Assembly (NCBI GenBank): GCA_029263095.1
Contig: JAJCYA010000086.1
Location: 1 to 64,000, forward strand
Origin: Acidimicrobiia bacterium
Lineage (GTDB): Bacteria; Actinomycetota; Acidimicrobiia; Spongiisociales; UBA11373
Length of the DNA: 64,000 bases
Direction of reading: 5' to 3'
Both the position numbers and the translations under genes were made by a program. Numbering within the stretch: position 1 is the stretch's first letter; every line of letters starts with the position of its first letter. The notes beneath the pieces are model-generated. The model saw nothing but the letters and a program-made list of their open reading frames with translations, had not been told where the DNA came from and ran no database searches. Of the stretch, positions 1 through 7,299 are shown piece after piece.

Positions 1-349
1 CCCCGATCTTCACAATGGCGGCCACGCCGTGGCCGGCGTCGAGCAAGCCCGCCATCACCGGGTTCAGTTCCCGGAGACCTCTATCGAGTGCCCGGAATGT
101 GAACGCCATGTCGGCAATGTTGAGGACCACGATCGAGAGCATGAGCAGGGCCACCCTCTCCGGGGACTCGCTGAGCCGGCGAATCCAACCGAGATAGGAA
201 CCGCGAGCGCGGCCGACCGAAGGGTCCATTCGGCGATCGAAGCCCAAACGGCGTTCGGGGAAGTGGACCGTCGTCTTGCGGGCACGGCGGTCCTTCTGCG
301 TGCGCCGGTCCAGGTCCTTGTCGGGAGTGATCTCACTCTCGGTGGCCAT
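1..349 (-). CDS. DUF5658-like membrane protein (3' end outside window)
   Basis: Reading from ATG at 349 gives about 116 residues before the window edge. The first 70 are hydrophilic and rich in Arg and Lys. A membrane segment follows (ALLMLSIVVLNIADMAFTF), then RALDRGLRELNPVMAGLLD and a second hydrophobic stretch. The pattern N-x-x-D-x-x-x-T-(x)8-G-x-x-E-x-NP-x-M is what is seen in DUF5658 membrane proteins, whose function is unknown. The C-terminus lies beyond position 1. A copy of the local 25-bp repeat (400-424) separates it from the next gene. Confidence 0.7.
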   Translation of the reverse strand, partial: MATESEITPDKDLDRRTQKDRRARKTTVHFPERRLGFDRRMDPSVGRARGSYLGWIRRLSESPERVALLMLSIVVLNIADMAFTFRALDRGLRELNPVMAGLLDAGHGVAAIVKIG

Positions 350-399
350 ATAGGCACACAGGGTAGCATTTGGTCGTCTACGGGCCTTTGCAGCCTCCA

Positions 400-424
400 C
401 CAGTGTTCGAAGGAGCTATCCGAG
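400..424 (+). repeat. Dispersed 25-bp repeat, copy a
   Basis: This is a 25-base copy beginning CCAGTGTTCG and ending GCTATCCGAG. It lies between the MFS gene and the DUF5658-like gene. The family consensus begins CCAGTGTTCGG and ends GTCA, two variable bases, GAG. All copies in this window face the same way. Confidence 0.7.
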
Positions 425-434
425 GGGTGGGCGT

Positions 435-1685
435 TCAGGTGGCCTGGGCTCGGGCCTGCTCGATGGCGGGGGTCGAGACGATGGGTGTCACGAGCACGGC
501 TGTCAGCGCTACGACTGCACCGCCGATGATCATTGGGCTCCTCAGCCCGAACCATGAGGCAAGGAAGCCTCCGGCGAGGGCACCCAGCGAGAGTGAGCCC
601 ATAGATGCGATCTGGTAGGCGCTGTTGACTCGTCCAAGCAGCGTGTCGGGGGTGATCGCCTGACGCAGGGAGACGGTCACGACGTTCCAGACCATGCTGA
701 TGATGCCGGTCGTGAAGATGGCGATGCCGGCAACCGTGGGTGACGAGGTCGCGCCGATCACTGCCAGAGCAGCGCCAAAGCCCACGACAGCGGTCAGCAA
801 CAACTTCCCGGGTGGGAACGCGGCGCTGATACGCGAGGCTGTCGCGGCACCGACGAAGGCACCTACGCCACCGGAAGCTACAAGAAGCCCAAACCCGAGA
901 TTGCTCACTCCCAGGTTGTCTTGAGCGTGCAACACGAACACCGCGACATAGGCCATGAACCAGAAGTTGATAACGCCGACCTCGGCTGACAGCGTTCGGA
1001 GGAGCCTGTGCTTCCAGAGCCATGAGAGCCCTTCGCGAATCTCGGTCCACAGGCTCGTATCGACGACACCCTGCTCGGCGCGGTAGTCCGCTTCGGGCAG
1101 AGTGCTGATCAGGATCGCGCTCAGGCCAAACGACACCGCGTCAGCGACGAACGGAACACTGCGAGCGACACCGAACATCGCTGCCCCTAGTGGGCCCCCA
1201 ATGAAGTCGTTGGTAGCTGCTTGCGCGGCGTAGAGACGCGAGTTGGCGCGCTCGAGTTGGGCTGGGGCTACGACGCTCGGAAGGATCGACTGTGCAGCGT
1301 TGTCGAAGAGCATCTCCCCGATGGCGAGCAGGAAGCCCACGACGACAAGCAACGGGATCGACGCTCTGTCCGTGATCACGGCGAAGGCGAGCAGACCAAC
1401 AATAAGCATTCGATAGAGATCTGTTGCCCACATCACCCGTCGCCGGTCCCAGCGATCAACCAGGGCGCCAGAAAACAGGGAGAACAGAAGCCACGGGAGC
1501 TGGGCAGCGACGGCCACCAATGCAACAAGAACTGGATCCCGCGTCAGAGCAGCTGCAAGGAGCGGGAGAGCAACACCGAATACGCCATCGCCAAGATTCG
1601 AAATCGTTGAAGCAGCCCATACCCGTGTGAACGCTTGGCCGAGCGGTGCGCTAGCGGCCGTCTCGGATGGGCTGGGCATTCCCAC
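435..1685 (-). CDS. MFS transporter, probable drug or siderophore exporter
   Basis: A 416-residue protein with about 12 hydrophobic segments. It has the MFS signature between helices 2 and 3, as GALVDRWDRRRVM at about residues 73-85, and a related second-half motif GRVNSAYQIAS. The N-terminus (RVWAASTISNLGDGVFGVALP) is typical of the MFS_3 group that includes the enterobactin exporter EntS and macrolide efflux proteins. The substrate cannot be read from sequence. It is a single-gene unit with a copy of the local repeat on each side (400-424 and 1741-1765), as if it were one cassette. The start at 1685 is the only upstream methionine before the first helix. Confidence 0.88.
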   Translation of the reverse strand: MGMPSPSETAASAPLGQAFTRVWAASTISNLGDGVFGVALPLLAAALTRDPVLVALVAVAAQLPWLLFSLFSGALVDRWDRRRVMWATDLYRMLIVGLLAFAVITDRASIPLLVVVGFLLAIGEMLFDNAAQSILPSVVAPAQLERANSRLYAAQAATNDFIGGPLGAAMFGVARSVPFVADAVSFGLSAILISTLPEADYRAEQGVVDTSLWTEIREGLSWLWKHRLLRTLSAEVGVINFWFMAYVAVFVLHAQDNLGVSNLGFGLLVASGGVGAFVGAATASRISAAFPPGKLLLTAVVGFGAALAVIGATSSPTVAGIAIFTTGIISMVWNVVTVSLRQAITPDTLLGRVNSAYQIASMGSLSLGALAGGFLASWFGLRSPMIIGGAVVALTAVLVTPIVSTPAIEQARAQAT

Positions 1686-1740
1686 AGTCTGACAGCCTCA
1701 CCGAGCGCAGTGCCACCCTGAAGCAGTCCGGTGACATCCC

Positions 1741-1765
1741 CCAGCGTTCGAGATTGCTACTCGAG
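1741..1765 (+). repeat. Dispersed 25-bp repeat, copy b
   Basis: A 25-base copy beginning CCAGCGTTCG and ending GCTACTCGAG, in the gap upstream of the MFS gene and downstream of the STAS-like gene. It has the same orientation as the other copies. Confidence 0.7.
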
Positions 1766-1837
1766 GGCGGTGGGGAGGTCAGGGGTCCTGAGTCACCTGA
1801 TCTGGTCCGAACGAAAGAGTCGAGGACAGTTCGTCGG

Positions 1838-2236
1838 CTACTCGTCCGGCAGGAATTCGCGCAGAAATGCCAGGGCCTCACCCTCATCAGTGAAGAACTG
1901 GTAAGGGATCAGCAGCCGGGAGATGCTCTCCAGAAACGGGCTGACGTTCACAGCCGCCTCGGGGGTGATGAGCATCGCCACCGCCGTACAGGTTGACTCA
2001 AGGTGGGAGATAGCCGTTCGCCACTCCGCCGGGCCAGGCATCGGCGACTTCCGGGCGTCAAGGAACGCGGGTCTGGGTGCTCCGCCGACGAGGTCGCGAC
2101 CGGCAGCGAAGAGTTCTTTCACCGACTCGGGGGTGCTGGGAGTGTCCTTGCCTTGCGCGAAGATCATCCCGTCCTCAAGCCAGATGAATGACACGATGGT
2201 CTCGATGGCATCCTCCGGCGGATCCATGGCGACCAT
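1838..2236 (-). CDS. STAS/SpoIIAA-like small protein
   Basis: From ATG 2236 this is about 132 residues (alternative starts at 2284 and 2227). The layout is short beta strands alternating with helices: FIWLEDGMIFAQG, then a helix VKELFAAGRDLVG, then RPAFLDARKS, then AVAMLITPEAAVNV and a terminal helix ALAFLREFLPDE. That order resembles the STAS-like domain found in lipid-binding and anti-anti-sigma-like proteins of actinobacteria. I cannot name a partner. No kinase or sigma gene is adjacent, and the gene stands alone between two local repeats. Confidence 0.6.
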   Translation of the reverse strand: MVAMDPPEDAIETIVSFIWLEDGMIFAQGKDTPSTPESVKELFAAGRDLVGGAPRPAFLDARKSPMPGPAEWRTAISHLESTCTAVAMLITPEAAVNVSPFLESISRLLIPYQFFTDEGEALAFLREFLPDE

Positions 2237-2374
2237 CCTACGCCTCAGGAGGGCCGGACAGCCTCGGACACCCCAGACGGTCACGCAAATGCGAACGAAG
2301 TTCGGTTTCTGTTGGATGCAGCGCGACGAGTTTGCTCGGGGTTACGAAGCCCGGTGACTTTCCCGTGGCATCGG

Positions 2375-2399
2375 CCAGTGTGCGGGAATCTCATCAGAG
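2375..2399 (+). repeat. Dispersed 25-bp repeat, copy c
   Basis: A 25-base copy beginning CCAGTGTGCG and ending CTCATCAGAG, between the STAS-like gene and the antitoxin-like gene. Confidence 0.7.
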
Positions 2400-2431
2400 C
2401 GAACGCACTCCCAGATGGGTTTGACAACGCG

Positions 2432-2695
2432 TCAACTGTCGGATCTCAATCTGAACGTGCTCAGGCGTCCCTCGTTCGCTGACTCAAATGCCGCACTGAG
2501 CGCGGCGACCGATTCTGGGTTCTGATAGTGGGCAAGTTCGGCTGGAGTCAAAGGCACGGCCGGATGAATAATCAGGCCGCCGTCGTCTGTTGAGGCTGCG
2601 ACGATCTGCATCGAACGAAACCCCAGTTTCCCAAGGGACACACGCCCGCGATCGTCGACATCAAGAATGACTCGGCGCTGACCGTGGGTGGTCAT
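2432..2695 (-). CDS. Antitoxin-like protein (AbrB-like N-terminus)
   Basis: From ATG 2695 this is 87 residues, preceded at about 12 bases by GGAGG. Residues 7-26 (RRVILDVDDRGRVSLGKLGF) look like the looped-hinge strand pattern of SpoVT-AbrB DNA-binding antitoxins (xDxxGRVxL). The C-terminal half (LTPAELAHYQNPESVAALSAAF) is acidic and helical, as in segments that wrap a toxin. A longer in-frame start at 2818 would read through the promoter, so I chose 2695. It is divergent from the RelE-like gene at 2802, with facing promoters between them. Confidence 0.6.
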   Translation of the reverse strand: MTTHGQRRVILDVDDRGRVSLGKLGFRSMQIVAASTDDGGLIIHPAVPLTPAELAHYQNPESVAALSAAFESANEGRLSTFRLRSDS

Positions 2696-2728
2696 GGTGG
2701 TGGTGGCTCCTCCTACGGCTTGTAGTGG

Positions 2729-2757
2729 ATAATACCTCAAATCGGCAGATGGGTCAA
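2729..2757 (-). promoter_or_regulatory. Sigma70-type promoter of the antitoxin-like gene
   Basis: Read on the minus strand, TTGACC (2757-2752) is followed by a 17-base spacer and TATTAT (2734-2729). This is close to consensus and lies 34 bases before the ATG at 2695, with a GGAGG between them. Confidence 0.75.
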
Positions 2758-2764
2758 TGCCCAC

Positions 2765-2794
2765 TTCACGCGATACGGGCACTCCTGGTACAAT
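2765..2794 (+). promoter_or_regulatory. Promoter of the toxin-like gene, predicted leaderless
   Basis: TTCACG at 2765-2770 and TACAAT at 2789-2794 are separated by 18 bases. The -10 box ends 7 bases before the ATG at 2802, so transcription should start at or next to the start codon and no Shine-Dalgarno site is present. Confidence 0.6.
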
Positions 2795-2801
2795 TACACC
2801 C

Positions 2802-3056
2802 ATGGAATTCGCCGTCACTCCCGAGTTTGTCGAGCGATACGAGACGCTTGATGATGAGACGGTCGAGTGTGTGGACGAAGCGATCCACCGGCTTCTTGCT
2901 GAGCATCGCAGTGCGTGGGCCCGCCAGAATCGCGTTGCTGGAGACCACGGATCTGCTTGGCTGATTGCGCTCAGGTGCTCAGATGACGATATCGCTCTCT
3001 ATTGGCAGGAAGGCCCGGACGAAGAGATCATCCTGGTCCTGTTGCTGAAGAAGTAG
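2802..3056 (+). CDS. RelE/ParE-like toxin candidate
   Basis: An 84-residue protein from ATG 2802: two helices (TPEFVERYETLDDETVECVDEAIHRLLAE), then a short beta-sheet half ending DDIALYWQEGPDEEIILVLLLKK. Small helix-helix-sheet proteins ending in a strand of this kind belong to the RelE/ParE fold of mRNA interferases and gyrase toxins. Classical catalytic residues cannot be assigned confidently. It is paired divergently with the AbrB-like gene at 2432-2695, which is unusual because most such pairs are co-directional. The longer track start at 2757 would lie within the promoter. Confidence 0.6.
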   Translation: MEFAVTPEFVERYETLDDETVECVDEAIHRLLAEHRSAWARQNRVAGDHGSAWLIALRCSDDDIALYWQEGPDEEIILVLLLKK

Positions 3057-3069
3057 TCACTCACCTCCG

Positions 3070-3095
3070 CCAGCGTGCGGGGAGGGTCACCAGAG
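3070..3095 (+). repeat. Dispersed 25-bp repeat, copy d
   Basis: A 26-base copy beginning CCAGCGTGCG and ending GTCACCAGAG, in the 75-base gap between the toxin-like gene and the SDR gene. Confidence 0.7.
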
Positions 3096-3130
3096 GTAGG
3101 TGTCGCGGGAGGGGGAGATACAGTGGATCT

Positions 3131-3847
3131 GTGTCCGCATCACCAGTTGCCCTCATCACCGGTGTCAGTCGCACTGCCGGGATCGGAGCTGCCTGTGCCG
3201 ACGAACTCGCTTCGCGCGACTGGAAGGTCGTCGGGGTGGGATGGCGCGCCTACGACGACCGGATGCCGTGGGGTGCCGACGCCGAGCCGATGCCGATTCT
3301 CCAAGCCGACCTGGAAGACCCCTCGGTTCCGGAGCAGTTGGTTGCCGACGTCCATCGTGAGCATGGCCCCATCACCGCTCTGGTGATGTGCCATGCCAAG
3401 TCCGTCGATTCATCGATTATCGACACGACGGTCGAGAGCTTCGACCGTCACTTCGCCGTCAACGCACGAGCGACGTGGTTGCTGATCAAGGCCTTCGCTG
3501 ATCGATTCCCCGGGCCGGGTGGTTCCGGGCGCATCATCGCTATCACAAGTGACCACACCCCCTACAACCTGCCCTACGGAGCCAGCAAAGGAGCGTCGGA
3601 CCGCATCGTCCTTGCGGCATCGGTCGAACTCGCCGAACTGGGAGTGACAGCAAACGTCATCAACCCAGGACCCACCCAGACCGGCTGGATCACCCCTGAG
3701 TTGGAGCAGTCGATCCTGAGACGAAATCTGCAGCAAAGGCTCGGGACCCCCGAGGACTGCACTCGCCTGGTCGGATTCCTCTGCTCGTCCGAAGGTCAGT
3801 GGATCAACGGGCAGCTTCTCTACTCCGATGGGGGTCGACCGCACTGA
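3131..3847 (+). CDS. Short-chain dehydrogenase/reductase (SDR)
   Basis: From GTG 3131 this is 238 residues, the usual size of a classical SDR. The N-terminal cofactor motif is ALITGVSRTAGIGAA (TGxxxxxGIG, here with an extra residue). The NAG-like position reads MCHAKS. The catalytic Tyr and Lys are in YGASKGA, with SD in TSDHT upstream as the Ser region. The C-terminus INGQLLYSDGG is the standard SDR end. The GTG was chosen because it directly precedes the first strand; TACAGT ends 6 bases before it, and a GGGAGGGGGAG tract lies just upstream. The substrate is unknown. Confidence 0.85.
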   Translation: MSASPVALITGVSRTAGIGAACADELASRDWKVVGVGWRAYDDRMPWGADAEPMPILQADLEDPSVPEQLVADVHREHGPITALVMCHAKSVDSSIIDTTVESFDRHFAVNARATWLLIKAFADRFPGPGGSGRIIAITSDHTPYNLPYGASKGASDRIVLAASVELAELGVTANVINPGPTQTGWITPELEQSILRRNLQQRLGTPEDCTRLVGFLCSSEGQWINGQLLYSDGGRPH

Positions 3848-3911
3848 CACCATCAGGCACAAAAAGTGGTTCATACCACCCAAGTGACATACCGCCACCG
3901 TCCCCCCACCG

Positions 3912-3936
3912 CAACTGATCCTCACAGACACCAGAG
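3912..3936 (+). repeat. Dispersed repeat, divergent copy k
   Basis: This divergent copy shares the string CTGATCCTCACAG and the ending CACCAGAG with the copy at 5828-5852, and the shared ending with the main family. It fills the gap between the SDR gene and the lipoprotein gene. Confidence 0.45.
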
Positions 3937-3956
3937 CAGAACAATCGAGAACGGTG

Positions 3957-4418
3957 CTATTCCTCGAACATCGTGGCACCGATGCTCGCCCCTGCGCCAC
4001 CCCTTTCGACGGTGAGAGTCCAGCACCCCGCCGACGGAATCAGCCACCCAGTTCCGTATTCGTCACCCGGTCGTTCCCAGTTCGAGCCCAGATGTCGGTC
4101 CGGTCCCCAGACCGGTTCGACACCTTCCCCGTCGGGGCCATCGGCGTGGAAACTCACATCACCTTCGCCCGGGACTCGCCACACGATCTTCACCTCTTGC
4201 CCAACCGGCATCCGAAGTTCCACCCCGAAGCCGAGTTCCCACCCATTGAATATCAGGGCCCAAACCTCACGGCCATCGGAGGCGTCCGCTCGGACCTCGG
4301 TCGCCTGAAGCGGGTCCGCCTCCGTAATCGACGGCTGGCACCCGTCGGGCTTCGCCCCGCTGGCACTGCATGCCACGAACATCATTGCGCAAGCCAGTAT
4401 TGGTACGCGCCACATCAT
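3957..4418 (-). CDS. Secreted lipoprotein of unknown function
   Basis: From ATG 4418 this is about 153 residues. The N-terminus MMWRVPILACAMMFVACSASG is a short lipoprotein signal peptide with the lipid-accepting Cys in VACS. The mature part is beta-rich with a WELGFGVELRMPVGQEVKIVW stretch and a C-terminal SAGCWTLTVERG, which suggests a small beta-sandwich on the outer face of the membrane. No catalytic motif is visible. Another possible start is GTG at 4445. It is flanked by local repeats. Confidence 0.7.
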   Translation of the reverse strand: MMWRVPILACAMMFVACSASGAKPDGCQPSITEADPLQATEVRADASDGREVWALIFNGWELGFGVELRMPVGQEVKIVWRVPGEGDVSFHADGPDGEGVEPVWGPDRHLGSNWERPGDEYGTGWLIPSAGCWTLTVERGGAGASIGATMFEE

Positions 4419-4454
4419 GTGATGAGTATCGCGGCGAGATCGCACCTCCGTCAG

Positions 4455-4477
4455 TCAGGGTGCGGGAATGTAACGAG
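4455..4477 (+). repeat. Dispersed 25-bp repeat, copy e
   Basis: A slightly shortened copy containing GGGTGCGGGAATGTAAC followed by GAG. It lies just upstream of the lipoprotein gene and only 36 bases from copy f. Confidence 0.6.
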
Positions 4478-4513
4478 ACCAGTCTCAATCGGTTGACATC
4501 ACCCCACTCTCGG

Positions 4514-4538
4514 CCAGTGTTCGAAAATGTCATATGAG
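4514..4538 (+). repeat. Dispersed 25-bp repeat, copy f
   Basis: A 25-base copy beginning CCAGTGTTCG and ending GTCATATGAG, in the gap between the lipoprotein gene and the GNAT gene. Confidence 0.7.
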
Positions 4539-4592
4539 GTGCGTTCGTCTGATCAGGGGTCCCGAAGCGATGAGAAGGCCTCTACACGCAGA

Positions 4593-5093
4593 TCATGCCT
4601 TCGGGTGGAAGGCCATCAACAGCCAGATCACGGTGTGCCCATCATCCGGTTCGCGCTCCTCGACCGGCTGGAAGCCAGCCTTTGTCCACGCCCGGATGGC
4701 ACGGTCGTTCCACAAGTAGGGATCGACGGTAAGACGCTGAACCCGTCCAGCGCCCACGAGCCACCGGGCGAGAGTGCTGGCAGCATCAGGCCCCAGTCCG
4801 CGGCCGCGAGCGGATGGGATTAGGAACATGTCGAGGCCACCAGCGCCGGGCCCCGCCTCCTCGAACCACGCCTGGAGATACCCAACCGGCTCCCCCTCCG
4901 CTTCCACGATGTAGGCGTCGACATCGGACCGTGCCAGTCGGAGAAGCATCTCGCCTCGTGTGAAGGTATCCCCATCCCAGTACCGCGCCACGTCAGGATC
5001 GCCGTGCCAGGCGACAAGCAGATCGACGTCATCCGTGATGGCCGGCCGGATATTGGTGAGCCCACCGGTGAGCGGAGTATCGGGGAAGCGCAT
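4593..5093 (-). CDS. GNAT N-acetyltransferase, AAC(6')-like
   Basis: A 166-residue protein with a full GNAT fold. The N-terminus TNIRPAITDDVDLLVAWHGDPDVARYW is typical of the aminoglycoside 6'-acetyltransferase and RimJ group. The acetyl-CoA loop is IPSARGRGLGPDAAS (R-x-x-G-x-G) at about residues 92-106, and the end of the fold reads NDRAIRAWTKAGFQPVEE. The real substrate is not predictable, and many such genes in gene cassettes are not resistance genes. It is a single unit between local repeats f and g. Confidence 0.88.
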   Translation of the reverse strand: MRFPDTPLTGGLTNIRPAITDDVDLLVAWHGDPDVARYWDGDTFTRGEMLLRLARSDVDAYIVEAEGEPVGYLQAWFEEAGPGAGGLDMFLIPSARGRGLGPDAASTLARWLVGAGRVQRLTVDPYLWNDRAIRAWTKAGFQPVEEREPDDGHTVIWLLMAFHPKA

Positions 5094-5155
5094 GACCTCA
5101 GCGTATCTTCGAGTCCGCGGTCGCAGTTGTCGAGGCGTCAGCGCCTTCCCATCGG

Positions 5156-5183
5156 CCAGTGTCCGAACCGACCCCCACCTGAG
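5156..5183 (+). repeat. Dispersed 25-bp repeat, copy g
   Basis: A 28-base variant beginning CCAGTGTCCG and ending CCCACCTGAG, upstream of the GNAT gene. Confidence 0.55.
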
Positions 5184-5244
5184 CCGCGACCCGGATCTCG
5201 ATAAGCAACGCGACTCGCCTCAAGGCGCATCACTCCAGCATCGG

Positions 5245-5268
5245 CCAGCGTGGGGAATGTCGCCAGCG
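5245..5268 (+). repeat. Dispersed 25-bp repeat, copy h
   Basis: A 24-base variant beginning CCAGCGTGGGGAATGTCGCC, about 60 bases after copy g with no gene between. The remaining 5269-5353 segment shows nothing else recognisable. Confidence 0.55.
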
Positions 5269-5353
5269 ACCGGACTAGACCAGAGAAGTCACCGCGATCC
5301 AGCCGGGGTTCTTCGACTCAGCGTGTGGGGATGCTGATAGCGATGCAGCACTT

Positions 5354-5710
5354 CTAGTCACCAAGGCGGTCCCGAAGCACTCGGATCCGGCGCTCCAACT
5401 CCTCGCGCCCACCGGCCGCGTCGATGGCCCGGTTCAGCCCGGTGGCCTCAGTGATGAACCCGACGTCCCCACCACCAGTTCCGCTGGCCGGCACCGGCAT
5501 CAGCCGCTCCTTAGCCAGGCGGTCCCACTGCTTCACCAGCAACTCCAATTCCGACCGCAGCGCCGCCCGTGTGGTCGGCACCGCATCCCGAGCCAGACGT
5601 CGCAGTTCAGCTCTCCGGGCAAGAAGGGCGGCCTGCTCGTCCCGATCGACCCCGGATTCGAGCCGATCGCTAATCCGGCCGAGCTCGAGCAGGATCTCGT
5701 CGATGGTCAT
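5354..5710 (-). CDS. Small helical (coiled-coil) protein
   Basis: From ATG 5710 this is 118 residues, mostly charged helix (IDEILLELGRISDRLESGVDRDEQAALLARRAELRRLAR), followed by a second helix with LEHVK-type heptads and a short glycine-rich loop. The C-terminus is another helix (EELERRIRVLRDRLGD). This resembles small actinobacterial coiled-coil proteins with no assigned function. The reading frame stays open to 5974, but the extra residues are low-complexity and cross a repeat copy, so I took the ATG at 5710, where GAGG lies upstream. Confidence 0.65.
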   Translation of the reverse strand: MTIDEILLELGRISDRLESGVDRDEQAALLARRAELRRLARDAVPTTRAALRSELELLVKQWDRLAKERLMPVPASGTGGGDVGFITEATGLNRAIDAAGGREELERRIRVLRDRLGD

Positions 5711-5827
5711 GGTCCGATCCTCGCAACACCCGCCTGATTCCGGCAAGGGTCGTCCGACCCCCCCTGATGTGATGCCCGTCGCCTCCGCCAACGTCACCAG
5801 CCTGCCAATCAGCAGCACCAACCGGCG

Positions 5828-5852
5828 AGACTGATCCTCACAGTCACCTGAG
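5828..5852 (+). repeat. Dispersed repeat, divergent copy l
   Basis: This divergent copy has CTGATCCTCACAG followed by the family ending GTCACCTGAG. The surrounding 5711-6018 stretch of about 300 bases holds no other gene or structure I can support. Confidence 0.45.
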
Positions 5853-6018
5853 GAATCTTCCAGCTGACGGTGCTGTCTTGATCGTCCCTGGAACTCCAGA
5901 TCGCTGAAGATCACATTCGTCGAACTGACCAAGCCTCCTGGCGCTGACTCCCCCCAACCAGTGCGCAGTTCCAATCGAGCTGGACTGTCGCGTGATGGTC
6001 GTTGTCAGGTGTCGGGGC

Positions 6019-6068
6019 TTGACATGGGCGGAGGACCAATTGTACTCTGTACTGCAGAGGACTCTGCA
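6019..6068 (+). promoter_or_regulatory. Promoter and palindromic operator of the membrane protein/HTH operon
   Basis: TTGACA at 6019-6024 is followed by 16 bases and TGTACT (6041-6046). Overlapping the predicted transcript start is a perfect inverted repeat, TGCAGAG (6053-6059) and CTCTGCA (6062-6068), separated by GA. A further half-site CTCTG lies at 6045-6049, inside the -10 region. The winged-helix gene third in position (6756) is the natural candidate to bind here. Confidence 0.6.
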
Positions 6069-6070
6069 CG

Positions 6071-6769
6071 ATGGAGAGTCCACTCACTCAGGAGATGATC
6101 ACAGTGGCTCAGCTAGCCGACCTCAAGAGTCTCGAAAAGCAGGCCTTCAGGAAGTTCTACGAAGATGGGCTCCTTGACGTGTTGTTCGGTCTGATGATGG
6201 TCGGGATGTCTGTTGGTGCCGTTGTCGAGGATTGGCTCGACAACGAGGCCATGGGCCTGCTCTTCATGCTCGGCATCGCTGTGGTGCTCGTTACCTCTCT
6301 CAAGATCGTGCGAGTTCAGCTACTGCGCTCCAGGTTGGGTCACTTCACGCCGGGACCAGGCCGCCGGCGCAAGATCACAAGCACGCGGCTGATTCTCCTG
6401 GCCTCCGCCGTCCTCGGAGTGATTGCCTTCGGTGTCGGCGCTGTTGCCAACGGTGGGGGGATATCGGCGACGGCAGTCGAGGTCTGGTTGCCCTTGGTGT
6501 GGTTCGTCAACGCCACCGTCGTGCTTGGTGCAATGGCGTACCTACTCGACGTCCCCCGCTTTTACCTCTACGGCGTCCTCTTCGGCCTGGTAGGACCGCT
6601 GTTGATCTGGCCCGATGTCCTGTGGGACTCCCGGGTCCCGCCCCTGGTTGCCTTCGGAGCCCCAGCCGTGCCAATCATCATCATCGGCCTGTGGAAACTG
6701 ACTCACTTCCTGAAGGACTACCCCGCCCAGCCGACCTCGCGACAGGAGACCGTTCTTGGCGGGTCGTAG
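6071..6769 (+). CDS. Multi-pass membrane protein, unknown function
   Basis: A 232-residue protein with an amphipathic N-terminal helix (LADLKSLEKQAFRKFYEDGLLDVLFG) and about six membrane segments from residue 40 onward. The family (N-terminal EKxAxxKxxEDGLLDxLxG followed by membrane helices) is common in bacteria but has no assigned role. ATG 6071 lies right behind the operator. GTG at 6104, preceded by AGGAG at 9 bases, is an equally good start and would give a more natural N-terminus (MAQLADLKSL). The end overlaps the next gene by 14 bases. Confidence 0.8.
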   Translation: MESPLTQEMITVAQLADLKSLEKQAFRKFYEDGLLDVLFGLMMVGMSVGAVVEDWLDNEAMGLLFMLGIAVVLVTSLKIVRVQLLRSRLGHFTPGPGRRRKITSTRLILLASAVLGVIAFGVGAVANGGGISATAVEVWLPLVWFVNATVVLGAMAYLLDVPRFYLYGVLFGLVGPLLIWPDVLWDSRVPPLVAFGAPAVPIIIIGLWKLTHFLKDYPAQPTSRQETVLGGS

Positions 6770-7097
6770 CGACGGGAGCGCTAAGCCGCTGGACCTCGAC
6801 CGCGTCGTCCACGAACCTGCCCGGCTCTCGATTCTGACCAACCTATTCGTCGTTGAGAACGCCAATGCGACGTACCTGCTCCAACAGAGCGGCCTCACCT
6901 GGGGAAACTTGGGGTCCCACCTCGCCAAACTGGAAGATGCCGGTTATGTGAGCATCGTCAAGGGCTATAGAGGCAAGCAGCCACAGACCACCATCGCGCT
7001 GACCCCATATGGACGCACGGCACTCCTCGAATACCGCCGACAGCTGCTGACAACCCTGGACCTCGGCCTCGCCGTCGGTGAGAACACTGAATACTGA
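6756..7097 (+). CDS. Winged-helix transcriptional regulator
   Basis: A 113-residue protein starting at TTG 6756, with AGGAG 7 bases upstream. The fold reads PARLSILTNLFVVENANATYLLQQSGLTWGNLGSHLAKLEDAGYVSIVKGYRGKQPQTTIALTPYGRTALLEYRRQL in segments: a DNA-recognition helix in WGNLGSHLAKLEDAGY and a wing in GKQPQTTIALT. This matches the MarR/HTH_27-like group whose partner genes are often membrane proteins. It probably represses its own operon through the palindrome at 6053-6068 (inference). Confidence 0.85.
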   Translation: MAGRSDGSAKPLDLDRVVHEPARLSILTNLFVVENANATYLLQQSGLTWGNLGSHLAKLEDAGYVSIVKGYRGKQPQTTIALTPYGRTALLEYRRQLLTTLDLGLAVGENTEY

Positions 7098-7116
7098 CGC
7101 TGGAGAGGAGGACGAC

Positions 7117-7299
7117 ATGAGTGTTCGTCGTAGAGCAGCGGTGATGTACCTTATAGCCGCAGCCTCTTTCTTGATCGCGGGCATCGCAGGCCTTCTGGGC
7201 GGACTCAGGGCGAGCATCGCATTCATCATCTTGAGCGCTGCCTTCGGGATTCTTGCTCTCAATTACCGGACATCAACAAAGGAATCCGACGACAGCTAG
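7117..7299 (+). CDS. Small two-helix membrane protein
   Basis: 60 residues from ATG 7117, with a strong GGAGAGGAGG upstream. There are two membrane segments (VMYLIAAASFLIAGIAGLL and ASIAFIILSAAFGILAL) and a polar tail. It is the third gene of the operon starting at 6071. The function is unknown; it may be an accessory subunit of the first gene's product. Confidence 0.7.
   Translation: MSVRRRAAVMYLIAAASFLIAGIAGLLGGLRASIAFIILSAAFGILALNYRTSTKESDDS

Noticed and set aside
3002-3130. Longer N-terminus of the SDR from TTG 3002
   Set aside because: The extra 43 residues overlap the toxin-like gene and a repeat copy and do not resemble SDR sequence.
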